Shown here in pieces: positions 32,547-45,278 of a stretch of 64,000 nt of DNA (positions are counted from its first letter, which is position 1; every line of letters begins with the position of its first letter). The stretch comes from Plantago major. Its lineage: Eukaryota > Streptophyta > Magnoliopsida > Lamiales > Plantaginaceae. Below the pieces are notes generated by a model. That model was not told the origin of the DNA. It saw only the letters and a list, made by a program, of their open reading frames with translations, and searched no databases. The translations under genes were made by a program, and so were the position numbers. The DNA is taken from the NCBI GenBank assembly GCA_026545765.1, contig CM048839.1:21824566-21888565 (forward strand), read 5' to 3'.

Positions 32547-33502
32547 GTCACTTTGATCGCATACCGGATGATGTAATAGTCTCGGTGTTTGATAAGATTG
32601 ATGACTTGAAGTTCATGTTTCATTGTACGCTTGTATCCAAGCGTTTTGCATCAATCGTATATCAGATTCACTCGGTCTCCGTGAGACTTCCAAGCATTGA
32701 CATAGAATCCGATGAGGCGAACTGGAAGGTGGATCGTGTTTTCAGTAAGATGGTCCCCTTTGAAGGTGAAGCCATCACTCGGCTTATTCAGCCATCGTCC
32801 ATTGAGCAAAAGCTGAAGATCATAGCGTTCCTTCAAAATTTTCATGAACTTGAATCAGTTTATTTAGAGTTTGCTTGTCCCAGAGCCTCCTGTACTTTCC
32901 CGTTTCTCAAGTGGAAGGCCAAATTGGGAAGTCGTGAGCCTATGGTTGAAAGCTTGGTTTCTCTATTACCAACTTCAGTTCATATGGAGACTGAATTTGA
33001 ATCTGATCAGGATCAGGAATGCCACAGTGATATATTCTTCTTTCAAAATTCTCCGGGTAGAGATTGCTTGTTGTTTCCGCTCACATGTTGCAGTGAATGG
33101 CTTGTGCTTGTATTTTCGCTCATCAAACGTCACCATTCACTCCAGTGTGTGACCTGTACAGATTCTGACAAACATGGAACGCTTACGTTAAAGGCTGAAC
33201 AGATTGTTGAGTGGAGAAAAAGGCTGCTTCTACGCGAGGAATCTTCAGATATTCCCAGTCCAAGAACAGTTGATATGGGATGGTTTTACGAGTTGTACTT
33301 GCCCCTGGCAGGATATTGGATGAAAGACATGTTTTTCGTGTTTATGAACTTTCTCGATGGACCAGGTGCAGAGAATGATCAAGAACTTGAGAATTTGTTC
33401 AGTTGGGAGTATGATGGCCAAGAAAAAAATATGCTTGGTGAGGCAGTGAAGGAGATTATTACAGAACACACAGGCAGTATTATATGGGAACTTCACCCCT
33501 AG
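32543..33502 (+). CDS. F-box protein, AUF1-like family
   Basis: A 319-aa single-exon F-box protein and close paralogue of the one at 24735, a predicted SCF substrate receptor. The F-box covers about residues 2-45 (MSHFDRIPDDVIVSVFDKID, then LVSKRFA). Shared blocks with the paralogue include FLKWKAKLGS, EPMVESLVSL, RDCLLFPLTCCSEWL, VEWRKRLL, LPLAGYWMKD and LGEAVKEII. The frame is open upstream to a GTG at 32531, but plants use ATG, so the start is placed at 32543. It lacks the duplicated N terminus seen in the paralogue. The two genes are in the same orientation, about 6.7 kb apart, of which about 4.8 kb is transposon, so they were once a tight tandem pair. An upstream ORF overlaps the start codon. 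Confidence 0.88.
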   Translation: MSHFDRIPDDVIVSVFDKIDDLKFMFHCTLVSKRFASIVYQIHSVSVRLPSIDIESDEANWKVDRVFSKMVPFEGEAITRLIQPSSIEQKLKIIAFLQNFHELESVYLEFACPRASCTFPFLKWKAKLGSREPMVESLVSLLPTSVHMETEFESDQDQECHSDIFFFQNSPGRDCLLFPLTCCSEWLVLVFSLIKRHHSLQCVTCTDSDKHGTLTLKAEQIVEWRKRLLLREESSDIPSPRTVDMGWFYELYLPLAGYWMKDMFFVFMNFLDGPGAENDQELENLFSWEYDGQEKNMLGEAVKEIITEHTGSIIWELHP

Positions 33503-34144
33503 TAGTGCATAATGATCCAGTTCTGAACTTTTTAAGTTCTTCTATGAATGGAAGATACCGCGTTCGGATAATTTGATGTTGTAATGCACCTTTAATAATG
33601 TTATGTTTTTCTGGAAAACTAGGCATGCTAGGATAAGGTTCCTCTTCCTCAATTACTCAAACAAAACATGAAATTGATATATTAGTTCTAGGACAATGTA
33701 ATATCATGTTGCTGTTATGAAATCTTCAGTTGAGTGATCCAAACTTGAGTTGAGTTTTCTACTCCGGTTGAGTTTTTATCTATATTATATCCTAAGCAAA
33801 GACAAGTAAGTAGTTACTTCACCAAAATGGAAGTTACCACTATGAAAATTAATTAAAAAGAAGAAAAAAAATGGTTGGCAACTAACTATTATTACAATTC
33901 TAATATTACGTTCATTGTAATGTGGATATAGAAGGCTCCCATTTAATTTTTTTTATTCTCCTTTCTTTTTTTTTATTTTTCTTTATGTAAATTACAAGTT
34001 ACATTATATAGAACGATCACGCAGGTATCCACATGTCACCGATACTAGTGTTAGTAAAAGTAAACTTGAGCTGAGTAAATTCATCTCAAGTTCGGAGCCA
34101 AACATTTAGATGTATTCGTTTATGTCCTGGATTGGAGTACGAAG
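33503..34144. other. 3' flank of the second F-box gene
   Basis: AT-rich sequence, no coding feature. The text near 34129-34145 (GATTGGAGTACGAAGTG) resembles 31909-31925 upstream of the same gene, which hints at a small local duplication. Confidence 0.4.
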
Positions 34145-35130
34145 TGTTGGAGAATTGGTTGCAAGAGGCAACTAAGTGTGGTTGCAAGAGGCAACCAAGA
34201 GAGAGCCAAAATTGTTGTGTTATAATGTGTTAAGTGGGTAACTTTGAGCAATTAATTATCTAAGTTCCACCACTCGGTTTTGCGTGTTCTTTAGCTCGTT
34301 GCGAAGTGGGATGCATAAAATCATGATATAAGATACGGGAGGTAACCAATTCTAGGTGTGAATGATAAATTGGCTTAAAGTGAGCTAGTTGAGACTTGCT
34401 TTTTGCAATTGTCCCACATTGGAAACATATGGTAGGAAAGAGTAGTATAAAGGTATGCTTGTGTTTACTCATGATCATAAGTGTGTGTCGTGGTTATGGC
34501 AAACCTCCTATGCACGCGTGGGGGGAGAGAAATTTGAACTAGAAAACCCAAGTGAGATGGGTGCAAATATGATTCACGGGTTAATCTTTTTACTACAATT
34601 TTTCACTAAACAAACCTTGTGAAGAGGTAACCTCTCCACTAACAGAGACTGCATTACTCTGAACTTAAATGCTTAAATGTTGCAGTATCAATTTGGCTAC
34701 TGATGGTGAGAGCTGTTACGTTTTCTCTACATCATTTGACAAACATTCACCAGAAATTCATTCTTCTTCCCTTCTCTTCTCTGTTTTCATTCTGCACTTT
34801 AGAGATATTCGAGTGTTCTTCACCACAGAAGTTCAACAGAGCTTCTGCTGCTGAGCTTCCAGTAGTTGCTGAGATTGGACGTTGTACCTTGGGAGCTAAT
34901 TGTCCGAGGAAGGCCTGAAGCTTACTAAAGGTGGACAAATTTAGCTTAAGGGGAAGTGGTCTCACTACTGACTCGTCCAGGATTAAATCCGAACCTGTGT
35001 TTTGTTTTTTGTTTGTGTAATCAAGTTTCAGTAAGTGTTAACAATTTTTATTCCTGTACTGTTTTCGTATATATTTCGTACTGACCTTTGTTGCAGCTAA
35101 ACTGATAATCGGAAACAAAGAAGTGCAACA
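34145..35130 (+). mobile_element. possible solo LTR (copia-like)
   Basis: Begins TGTTGGAGAATTGG and contains GTCCCACATTGGAAAC followed by a TATA-like AGTATAAAGG, a combination common in plant copia LTRs. A possible end is CAACA at 35130. The flanking 5-mers do not match perfectly, so the borders are uncertain. No internal retrotransposon parts lie beside it. Confidence 0.3.
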
Positions 35131-35284
35131 AAGAAGAATATTAGACTGTGAATCTGCACATTTGTTATTTATACTAATTTTGTTCCATTTCGCTAAAAAC
35201 ACTTTAGCTATAAGCCCTCGAGATATTTCTTTAAACTTAAATATTTCCTTGGGTTATCATGAGTATACTTGTTCTTAATTGCAG

Positions 35285-35380
35285 GTGCGTCATGTTCGCT
35301 CGGAAAAAATACTTCTCGAGACATGTTAGTTCATATCATAGTGCAACTCATGGTGTACTGCAACATGAGCACTTGTTCAG
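35285..35380 (+). other. orphan exon-like segment, possibly a targeting presequence
   Basis: A 96-bp segment flanked by AG (preceded by TTAATTGCAG) and by GT (GTATCC). One frame is open throughout and starts MFARKKYFSRHVSSYHSATH, with no acidic residue in its first half and many Arg/Lys/Ser/His. That composition is typical of mitochondrial presequences. No further exons of such a gene were recognised within several kb. It may be a gene relic or a chance frame. Confidence 0.25.
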
Positions 35381-36692
35381 GTATCCTTTTCTTTTAGAGA
35401 TGCAAAATTTGAATTTGATATGAATAATGAATTTAACAGAATGATAAGCCCCCATGCCACTTTGGTGGTTACAGTGAAAAGTCTTTACTCTTGTTCTAGC
35501 CTTTATTTATAAGTTCTGTAATTCGACATTGTTGGACAGTTGGACATGGTGGTACACAGATCGAATTATCTATGTTAGTTATAGTAGTATTAATTATGCT
35601 TTCATTAGTAGTTATAGCTTATGTACCTTAAACCAATCAAACAATATTAAAATTAATTAAATAACATTAAAAAATTAAATATACCATTTCATTCTTACAC
35701 ACCAAAGGAATCTCTTCTGGCCGATGCATATTGTTTACAGAAAAGCTCAATTGAGTTGTCTGTTAAATGAGACATAACATCATAGTACTGATCCCTGTGA
35801 CAATTCAAGATCACTTGGGACATGAATGAATAAGATATGTGATCAGAACTCGTCCACATTGCACTACTACTTATCAAGTTAGTTACTTAAAACAAAGATG
35901 TCATCATAAATTGCGAGACAAGAACTGTTACTTGTAGTTAGTAACGCATTATCACCCACAAACAGGTTCAAATTTTGATTGCAAAGATGGTGTAAAGTAT
36001 ACCGAAGCGGAATTGAAAGTAGTGGAAGTGGAACGTTTCGAATTTTCTTTTCTCCGAGATAAAATGAACATACAATTTGAGATTGTTTCAAAATAGTATG
36101 AAACTTTTTCGAAAAATACCAGAACATCTAAAAAAAAAATTATGAAACACCTCACTTTCTTAAGTATATATGCATCTTAATGTTGTCACTCACGGACTTA
36201 TTGATTGGGGTTAAATGTGAAGCTTTATGTCACTATCTTCATTCTCCAAATTTCTAACTCAAAATTGGAGAAGAAGAACCCAGAGACCACATTATTGAAA
36301 GGTTGAAATTTGAAGTGAAAGCAATGAAAATAGCAATGTCATTATCATTTGCACACACATTTGGGTCCCAAACCGTTAAATGTACTACTTACTTCCATTT
36401 TCCTCTCTTTTTCTTGGTGCCAGCAGCACCATTTGCTTTTCCCAACAACTACCTGTAGCTCCATCAACCAGTCGGCAATTCGGGTTCAATTTTGACCTTA
36501 TTTTTGTTAAGCAAATGAAATAGATTATGTTAATTCACCAAATAGAGGAGTTAATTACAGTTCGACGTCTACCACGAATTGAAACAATACGAGGTAGTCT
36601 CGAATGCAATACATTGTTCAATACAACGATATATTTTCCGATTCAAAATATGATTTTAGCCTGTAACCTACTATCGAAAGCCTAGCTAATAT
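35381..36692. other. intergenic AT-rich region
   Basis: No convincing coding exon, RNA gene or complete transposon is seen. Open frames on the minus strand near 35879-36155 show no recognisable family. Confidence 0.4.
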
Positions 36693-37730
36693 AGTAAATA
36701 TACTATAAGTCAAGAATTTCCTATAAATTAGAAAAATTCAGTTTTTATCCAAAAAACCAGAACCAGCAGTCAGCAAGCTGGAAACCGGTCACTATAAGTT
36801 TAATATAAATACCCAAGAAACCAAGCCAGACCCAATCTATTTCTCATTCTCACGCACAAAACACACACTAAACATGTGGTGTGTGTTTCTTCTCAATTCT
36901 TCTTCTGCCAATTCGTTCGCCGGAACTCCACCCCGATCCACCATGATGCTTCGCCGGAACTCCAATCTAATACTGTGTGGTGTGTGCTAGTACTCCGATT
37001 TGCTAGTACGCCGAATCGCTACTGCTTCTCCTGTATGTAATCATCGAAACTTAGTAGTAAAAATTGTCCGTTTCCGTATGGATGTGTGCTAGTATTTTTA
37101 GCTTCTAATGAAATATTTATGATTTGATTTTTTGCAAATGCACTGTTATGGATTCAAGCATCAATTTTACTGTTTTTAGCTTGTGTTGCATGTTCCTGCT
37201 CTGTTATAATATTAAGAGGCATTGTTATAGTTTTAAGATGCACTGCTGTGGTTTTAAACTTCAATGTTACTGTTTTTAGCCTGTGTTGAATATTTATGTT
37301 TGTTATTATTTTTAGCATATATGTTATAGTTTAAGACCTTTTCTTGTGGTTTTAAGCAGCAACATTATTCTTTTAGCTTTTGGTGAAATATTTATGATTT
37401 GATGGTTATTAAATGTTTTTTTTTATAGTTTTAAGAGGCGTTGTTATAGTTTTACACGACACTGCTATAGTTTTAAGCATCAATTTAATGTTTTTAACAT
37501 GTGTTGTGTATTCCTGCCTTGTTATAATTTTAATATGCATTGTTGTAGTTTTAAGAGACACTTAGTTCTTTCTTTCAATGAAAACTCATTCGATTCGATT
37601 CGATTCGATTCCATTCGATTCCCATTCGATTCGATTCGATTCGATTCGATTCCATTGATTCGATTCGGCTTGATTCGGCTCTCTTGATTCGACTTTTCTT
37701 GATTCAAATCTCTTAAGTTCATTAAATTCA

Positions 37731-37764
<34 letters not shown>

Positions 37765-39248
37765 TTATCATTTATTTACACAACCCATCTTTTGTACGAG
37801 GAAAATAAGAAAATTTATCCAATTGAGATATTTTCAACCTTTTTCTTTCTTTCTTTTTAACACGACTTTTAGTAGATCAATGAAATAAAAAGTATAGTTA
37901 CGATTCGAATTACCCTTCTTTTCTACCGTAAAAGTTGAGTTAAGATAAGAAACTACAGGAACCTGAGAGTACCATTCAAACTGGTTCACATACTTTGTAC
38001 GTACATCTCTAACAAAAAATCGACATGTTCTTTTATTGGAAGATATTAGAACAATAGAAGTAAACTCAGAAGCATACGTTGAGTTTTTTCTCAAACTTAA
38101 TAAATAAAAAACAAGTTATACCAAACTAAAGTCAAACCAAACTCTACAAATTACGCACAAAAAAGTATAAAACAAAGTTATGTTAGTCAAATATACTTAA
38201 TTTATTTTTATAATATAATTTTATTATATTCTTTTGTCGTGTAATTTGCGAGTAATTACAGTCAACGTCCAGAAAAAAGTCTCCTTACGAATTTATTAAT
38301 GGACCGGATGTAGTATTCATTATTATTAAAAAATGGGACAAATGTAATTTCTTCAGTTCGTTTGATTTGATTGCTTTGCCAAATTTCGTTTGATTCGATT
38401 CAAGAATTTCAATTTGAAAAGAACAGAGCCTTATATGGTTTTAATCATCAATTTTACTATTTTTAGCTTGTTTTGCATGTTCCTTTTTTGTTTTAAGCAC
38501 CAATGTGATATTTTTAATGAGAAATGTTATGGTTTTAACCCAATTAGTAAATGTTTTAAACAGGTGTTGATGATGACATCGAGTTTGATGATAGGTCTCT
38601 CAAAGGTGTCACTGCAGTATTGAAGCAACAAACACAAGCAACAAAAGGCAGGAAGCCAAAGTTCACCAACAAGTTTAATCGAAAAAAATCTAGTTTACCA
38701 ACTCAGTTTGCATTTGCATCAAAAACATCGAATGAATGTTTATTGTATTTTTTTTCCTATGAGAATAGATGTTGGATGACTGGATGTTTCAATATTGCAA
38801 TGACTAAATGTTTTTAGTAGCTTATTTTAAACTTGTTTGTTGATGTTTTAATGGCATCCCTGAAACTTTTAGACTTGTTTAATGGTTGTTTAATGATATT
38901 AGAGTGTCGCTTAAAACTATAACGAGTCATCTTAAAAACTATCATGTATCTCCTTAAAACCATCACACCATCTCTCAAAGAATTAACAAAAGAGGTTAAA
39001 ACTATAATTGAAGCATACAATACTAACGCATTAGAACTATAACATCATCATTGAAAACATTAATAAAATATGTTAAAACTGTAACTGAAACTTTCAATGC
39101 CAACATAACATAATTTATTAAAAGCATAACGAAAAATGTGCCTCGATGATTTTTTAAGAAACTCGGCCGGTCAGACCGCTAAAACCCAAAAACCAAAAAA
39201 AACTTGACTTTCCTATTTTAGGAAAATCTACTTTTTCCAAGACTTTAG
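36693..39248. mobile_element. probable non-autonomous MULE with degenerate TIRs
   Basis: An 11-bp direct repeat CTAGCTAATAT flanks this stretch (36682-36692 and 39249-39259). The ends show only weak inverted similarity (TTTCCTATAAATTAG region against TTTTCCTAAAATAG on the other strand). Inside, the word GTTATAGTTTTAAG and variants recur on the left (about 37130-37560), and its complement CTTAAAACTATAAC recurs on the right (about 38900-39090), giving a mirror arrangement. A TATA box (TATAAATA, about 36805) and leader-like sequence lie near the left end, and a short open segment (DDDIEFDDRSLKGVTAVL) lies at about 38564-38740. MULE is the best guess from the duplication length. Confidence 0.4.
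37588..37678. repeat. (GATTC)n microsatellite
   Basis: An imperfect pentanucleotide run of GATTC with CCATT interruptions. A separate (ATT)n run follows at 37731-37765. Confidence 0.95.
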
Positions 39249-39858
<610 letters not shown>

Positions 39859-39884
39859 CACTACAAGAAATTAAGGAAAAAATG

Positions 39885-40170
39885 ACGGAAATCCGTCGCC
39901 CCATAGCGACGAATCGCTAGGTTTGGCGACGAATTTTATCTGTCGCCAAACCTAGCGACGGATAACTATTATCCGTCGCTATATGGGCGACGGATTTTAT
40001 TAATCCGTCGCCCATACTTTGACTTTAAAAAAAAAAATTAAATATTAACGACGGATAAATTATCCGTCGTTAATATTTATATTTAAAAAAAAAAGAACAG
40101 GAGCGACGGATAAACTATCCGTCGCTCCGGGGCGACGGATCGCCCTTTGGGCCGACGTACGTATCCGTCG
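39885..40170. repeat. CACTA subterminal repeats, left end
   Basis: Alternating GCGACGGAT and ATCCGTCGC words in head-to-head pairs, separated by A-rich spacers. In characterised En/Spm elements such subterminal words are TnpA binding sites; here that is inferred. Confidence 0.85.
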
Positions 40171-41108
40171 GCCCAGAAGAGTTTTAACATGTTCAGCAGG
40201 AGGCAGAATGCCATTTTCGTTTCTGCTTCTTTCCTTTCTCCTCCGTTTTTTCTTCATTTCGCCCTCGTCAAATCCGGCCAATTGTTGACGATTCTTCTCA
40301 ATCTTGGTGTCAATTCGAAGATCGTTGGACGAGGAGTTCGTTTCTTCCATCAATTTTAAATTTCATCCGCTATTTTCTTCGGAATCAACGGTATTTTGGC
40401 TAAACCCTAACTTTTGGAAATTTGGGATTTTTTTGATTTTTGACTACTTATTCTCAATTGTATATTTATATGAAGTATGTAGTAGCTTCTTTAGTTAATT
40501 TGATATGTATATGTAATTTGATTAATTTGATTTGTATATGTAATTTGATAGTTAGTTTAGTTAATTTGATATGAATGTATGTATAGTAATTCAATATGTA
40601 TGTATGTTAATTTGATAAGTATGTATGTAGTGAAGTATGTATGTTAATTAAGTATGTATGTAGTGAAGTATGTATGTTAATTAAGTATGTATGTAGTAAT
40701 TCGATATGTATGTGTAATTTGATATGTATGTTAAGTATGTATGTAGTTAGTTTAGTTAGTTTAGTTAATTTGATATGTATGTATGTATGTAGTAGTTTTG
40801 GTTGATTTGATAAATTCGTATATGTACTAAATTACGAGGATGTAGTTAAGTGTTTTGAGCGACGGATAATTTGTTGATTATATTAACGTGTAATTTATAA
40901 TTTATAACTCGTAGTGGTAAAACACTTAATAAATTTTGTAACATATCGAACACTTAATAATTAATCATGAAATTATAAGGAACGTATAATAATTAACAAT
41001 TAGTCCCGGCAGTTAATCTTGACATAATTGGAATCGATCTAATCAAATAAATACGATCTAATCAATTGGAACGTGTCAGGTTAAAAAAGAATCCAATGAA
41101 TTCCGACC

Positions 41109-42605
41109 GTTCATGGATGTACGATCGTACGGCGGTAAATGACATAGTTTCTAGGAGTTTTGTAAAAGGGGTTAAAGGTTTCATCGTGTTTGCCATGGGA
41201 CGTCCGGCTTGTGCAAATGGGGGTTGATAAAGTGTCCTTGCACATTGGAAACCTGCAGAAACAAGCAATTTATGACTCCTACAGCAGTATTCGAGCACTT
41301 GCGACGTTATGGATTCATGCATGAGTATCATGTATGGATTCATCACGGTGAGGAAGCACCGTCCATGGCATACCTCCAATGGAGGGAGAGGCGGGGTTTG
41401 GGGTCGCTTATTGAGTACGTTTCTACTTGTCGGAACATGTGCATGGTGTATTGGGAGGAGGATGTAGATCTGTTAATTGGAATGCAAGTTCTGTGGTAGG
41501 GAGCGTCACAAGTGGTGAGGAGGGGGCTGCAAGAGAATGATGAGTTTTATCCGTTTTGTCTTTAGGCTTGTCTAACTAGTAATCATTAGTTGATATATGA
41601 AACCAAACATTATGGTAAAATTGAAACTAATGTAACTTATATTATGTAATGCCATAACAATTGATTGAAGCTAATATAACTTATATTATGTAGCAATTGA
41701 TTGAATTATTGTAAAATGTGCATGATCTATTGGGAGGAGGATGCAGATCTAATACAATGCAAATTCTGTGGTAAGGAACGGTACAAGCGTTACAAGGAGG
41801 AGGCTGCAAAGAAACGACATAAGAAAAATCTACCACATAAGAAAATGTGGTACTTCCCTCTAGCACCTCGTTTGAAGAGATTGTATGCTTCAAGTGCTTC
41901 TGCGGATAAAATGCGGTGGCACAAGGAGCGAGTAATCTCGGATAATGCAGAAGATGGTAGAATGGACCATCCAGAAGACTCACCCGCATGGAAATCGTTT
42001 GACAAGACATATCCAGAGTTTGCAGCCTAATCTAGAAATGTACGATTGGGACTTTGTACGGATGGTTTAAACCCGTTCGGAAGTGAATGAAAATACTCTT
42101 GTTGGCCAGTTATGCTCACACCGTACAACCTGCCCCTCGGTGAGTGCATGAAGGAGTCATTCATGTTTTTGACTGCGTTGGTGCCTGGGCCGAAATATTC
42201 TGGACTGACGTTGGATGTTTTATTGCAACCCCTAATCAAGGAGCTGATCGAGTTGTGGACGGATGGTATCCCTGCATATGATGTGTCGACCAAAAAGAAC
42301 TTCACCTTGAGAGCAGCTCTTCTTTGGACCGTGAGTGACTTTCCTGCGTACTCCATGCTATCTGGAAGGAAAACCGCAGGGAAATATGCATGTCCACATT
42401 GCTTGGAGGATACTGATGCATTTAGACTAAAGGGTAGTGGAAAATTTTGAGAAAGACGACTCAATTACCAACTCGTACCAACAAGAGGATGTCGATGAAC
42501 AAGAAAAAAATCCCATAGAAGCAGATGATGAGTTGTTTGATCTGCACGAGGACCAATATGTAGACTTAGAGGACGGCGATAACGATATATTATGTGTATT
42601 ATAAC
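41109..42605 (+). pseudogene. CACTA TNP2-like transposase, decayed
   Basis: 41109 onward encodes the N-terminal transposase-associated domain (WMYDRTAVNDIVSRSF, then CPCTLETCRNKQFMT and HLRRYGFMHEYHVWIHHGEE). After a stretch with duplicated text (CMVYWEED and CMIYWEED at about 41440 and 41718) come ERYKRYKEEAAKKRHKK and the TNP2 signature NVRLGLCTDG, LTPYNLPLGECMKESF, LVPGPKYSG, LLWTVSDFPAYSMLSG and CPHCLEDTDAF. The frame then jumps to a short acidic tail (EADDELFDLHEDQYVDLEDG), so the C-terminal half of the usual 700-1000-aa protein is missing. Several stops, for example after RPACANGG, confirm that it is inactive. Confidence 0.85.
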
Positions 42606-42713
42606 TAGTAGAAAGTTGATAACACTTGAGTAATTATATGTGTTATTATAATTTGTTTTGTATTATAACTCGTACTAACACATTTTATTGTATTTATTAC
42701 ATGTTTTTGCAGA

Positions 42714-44671
42714 TGCCGCGACAGAGGAAGTGCATTTCACGCCCACGTAGCCACCGCATGATAGTCTTTGGGTCGGGGAGTGGTCGGGGGGTGAGGGCTC
42801 TGGTAGTCAGGGCAGCAGGTCTCGGATTCCTGAGACCCCCCAGCAGGTCATAGCAGCAGGGGCTCTACCAGTCAGCCCGGACACAGACTGGAGGAGGGGG
42901 ACGATTGTCCCTACCTCGAGTGGGATCCACAGAATCCCAACGTTACGTGGGACGGGTTGCCTGTGATTTTTCCTGTTGGTCATGCCAAGTAAGTATTATA
43001 CATTCTTATTAAATATGTAAAACATAACTTATGATAGTTGACAAGTATAAATTGTTGTACTAAAGTAATATATATTTGTTTCTTGTATCTTATACATTGA
43101 CAACAGTTTATGGCATAGGGAGGTTCACAACAAACTAGGTGACATCTTTCGGAGCAGGAGAGAGCCACCGGGGCAGGGTGGTGAGTGTTGGTCTCACATC
43201 TCGGACCGCATGAGGGCCGAGTACTTTGATGAGCTGAGGGTAAGTTAAAATATGACATTCCTTTATTTGTTATTATAATCGTTTTAATATGAGTGGTATG
43301 TTAGCCACTGTATGTGAGTGGTATGTTAGCCACTTTATTTGGGTGATATGTTAGTCACCATTGTGTTAGTAAATTTTAGGACAATGTGAGTGGTATGTTA
43401 GCCACTGTATGTGAGTGGTATGTTAGCCACTTTATTTGGGTGATATGTTAGTTACCATTGTGTTAGTAAATTTTAGGACAATGTGAGTGGTATGTTAGCC
43501 ACTATATGTGAGTGGTATGTTAGTCACTTTGTTTGGGTGATATGTTAGTCACCATATCTGTTATGTTGTTGTATCTTATTAAATTGATGTAACATGGTGA
43601 CGTTATATATATTGACTTTGGATGTTGTATGAAATTTGGAATGTAGAAGGAGTACTTCATTCCCAGCAGATTGATCCCACAGATCTGGCGTGTTTACGAG
43701 ACTGTGGGGATCTAAACTGTACAGGGATATGGTATGTACTTGGAAGGCCATTCGGGATTGGAATGGCCCAATGCCTCCACATGTTGATGCAGCGGAGTGG
43801 GCCCTTTGGGATGCCTACTGGGCTCGAACTGATGTCCAGGACAATGCCTACATCAATGCATACGAGCAAGGCCTCACCGATGCGGCAGGAAGGGCCGTTC
43901 ACCACCTTGGGAGGCGATCTACTCTCATTGATTATTACCAATCGGTAAGTATATATATATATATATATGTGTATATATTTTCAATCTAGCATTAGGTGTA
44001 TGTATTGTGTCTCTGCTCTATTACTTGTGAGATGATAAATTCTTGACTATATATGTTGTTCAGATGTCACGGGGGGAGGTGACATCCAAGTATGACATCT
44101 TCAAGAAGGCCGAAGGGTATGGACCGACTCCGGGCCTCGCCTATTGAAAGATGTTTATGTTGCTTAAAGTTCATATTTGTACACTATTACAAGTTATTTT
44201 TGAAAACAAGAATGGCGATCATGATATCTGCTATTTACGATTTCAGGCTGAGGTTGATGCTCAGGTAGTGAGGCAGGAGGAAGAGACGGGTGATGTGCTG
44301 TCAACTGCAAGTTGACAACATCTTCTTAGAGGTCAACAAACCGGGCAGCAAAGGACGAATATATGGACTCGGGAGCCTCGGTTTGAGCTTGGCTAGTCCG
44401 GGGTGCTCCTCATCATCATCCCAGCAGTCTAGACGTCCAATTTTCACACAGGACCAGGTCTCGGAAATGGTGCAGTCGCAGGTCCGGGAACAGGTTGCAC
44501 TACTAACTCAAGAGATGGAGCAATAAAGGGAGGAGATGGAGCGGCGCGACAGAGAACAAAGGGAGGAGATGGAGCGCCGCGACAGAGAACGAAGGGAGGA
44601 GAACGAGCGCCTTCGGTTACAGCTGGAGGCTTTCATGTCCAGTTGCCAAAGACCCACCCGTCCTGGTAGCT
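42714..44671 (+). pseudogene. Ptta/En/Spm-type CACTA accessory gene, decayed (copy 2)
   Basis: Begins MPRQRKCISRPRSHR at 42714. Exon-like parts follow: WDGLPVIFPVGHAK (ends near 42990), REVHNKLGDIFRSRREPPGQ to MRAEYFDELR (ends near 43240 at a GTAAG donor), KEYFIPSRLIPQIWRVYE to DYYQS (about 43648-43944), VTSKYDIFKKAEGYGPTPG (near 44080) and FLEVNKPGSKGRIYGLGSLG to the end. The last exon holds a repeated charged segment (REEMERRDRE-type, about 44530-44610), predicted to form a coiled coil. Frame breaks are present. It matches the parts kept in copies 1 and 3 in layout but is clearly diverged. The plant transposase (Ptta/En/Spm) family assignment rests on layout and motif style. Confidence 0.75.
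43291..43553. repeat. 97-bp-period minisatellite in a CACTA intron
   Basis: Units start GAGTGGTATGTTAGCCAC at 43291, 43388 and 43485. Each unit contains two or three shorter subunits of the form GTGGTATGTTAGCCAC and GGTGATATGTTAGTCACC, which are short interrupted palindromes. A related array with a shorter period lies at the same place in copy 3 (about 62677-62790). Confidence 0.9.
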
Positions 44672-44894
44672 AGTTATGTATATGTACTATGTAATGCTCA
44701 ATTTATTATATTTAGACTTGTTCGGATAATTTAGACTTATTCGGATATTACATTTTTTATTTATCATTTATTGAAACATTTTCCGTATTATTGATTTATT
44801 ATCGAGCATTATATTGATTAAATAGGTGAAATACGAAAAACAGGGATTAATATGAAAAAACAAAATTAAAAAAATATTTTGTGACAGAATTTGA

Positions 44895-45262
44895 GATTCC
44901 GTCACTAATTCCAATAATACATTGGGCGACGGATAGAATTTATCCGTCGCCCAGTGTAACGACGGATAGAATCTATCCGTCGTTACACTGGGGGACGGAT
45001 AAATTCTATCCGTCACCCAGTATAACGACGGATAGATTATATCCGTCGTTACATTGGGCGACGGATAGGATTTATCCGTCGCCAATAATCGATTTTTAAA
45101 AAAAATAAAAAAAAAGTCAAACATGATAATCCGTCGCGAATTGGATGACGGATTATCTATCCGTCGCCGTTCGTCCAGTGGGGCGACGGAATTCTTATCC
45201 GTCGCCAGAGCTGGGGCGACGGATCGTTGGTCTGTAGCGACGGATCTATCCGTCGCTACAGC
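44895..45262. repeat. CACTA subterminal repeats, right end
   Basis: Alternating CGACGGATAGA and TCTATCCGTCG words in close inverted pairs, for example around 44930-45090. Open frames here that read TDRIYPS over and over are artefacts of the repeat. Confidence 0.85.
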
Positions 45263-45278
45263 CAGTATTTTTGTAGTG

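Larger units (their letters stand above)
39859..45278 (+). mobile_element. CACTA (En/Spm) element, both ends present, copy 2
   Basis: A 5420-bp element starting CACTACAAGAAA and ending TTTTTGTAGTG, flanked by the 3-bp duplication ATC (39856-39858 and 45279-45281). Both ends carry blocks of inverted subterminal words (CGACGGATA and TATCCGTCG): about 39885-40170 on the left and 44895-45262 on the right. Inside are remnants of a TNP2-like transposase (about 41109-42605) and of a second Ptta/En/Spm-type gene (about 42714-44671), both decayed. The clean ends could still allow movement if a related transposase is present elsewhere. Confidence 0.95.

Noticed and set aside
35879-36155. Minus-strand open frames of 67-82 codons
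   Set aside because: AT-rich, no family, and no splice or promoter signals that fit.
41062-41379. Minus-strand 105-codon frame
   Set aside because: Antisense to the transposase-associated domain of the CACTA element.
43291-43553. CRISPR-like array of palindromic repeats
   Set aside because: A plant nuclear CACTA intron with a 97-bp period and nested subunits; there are no unique spacers, and it is a minisatellite.
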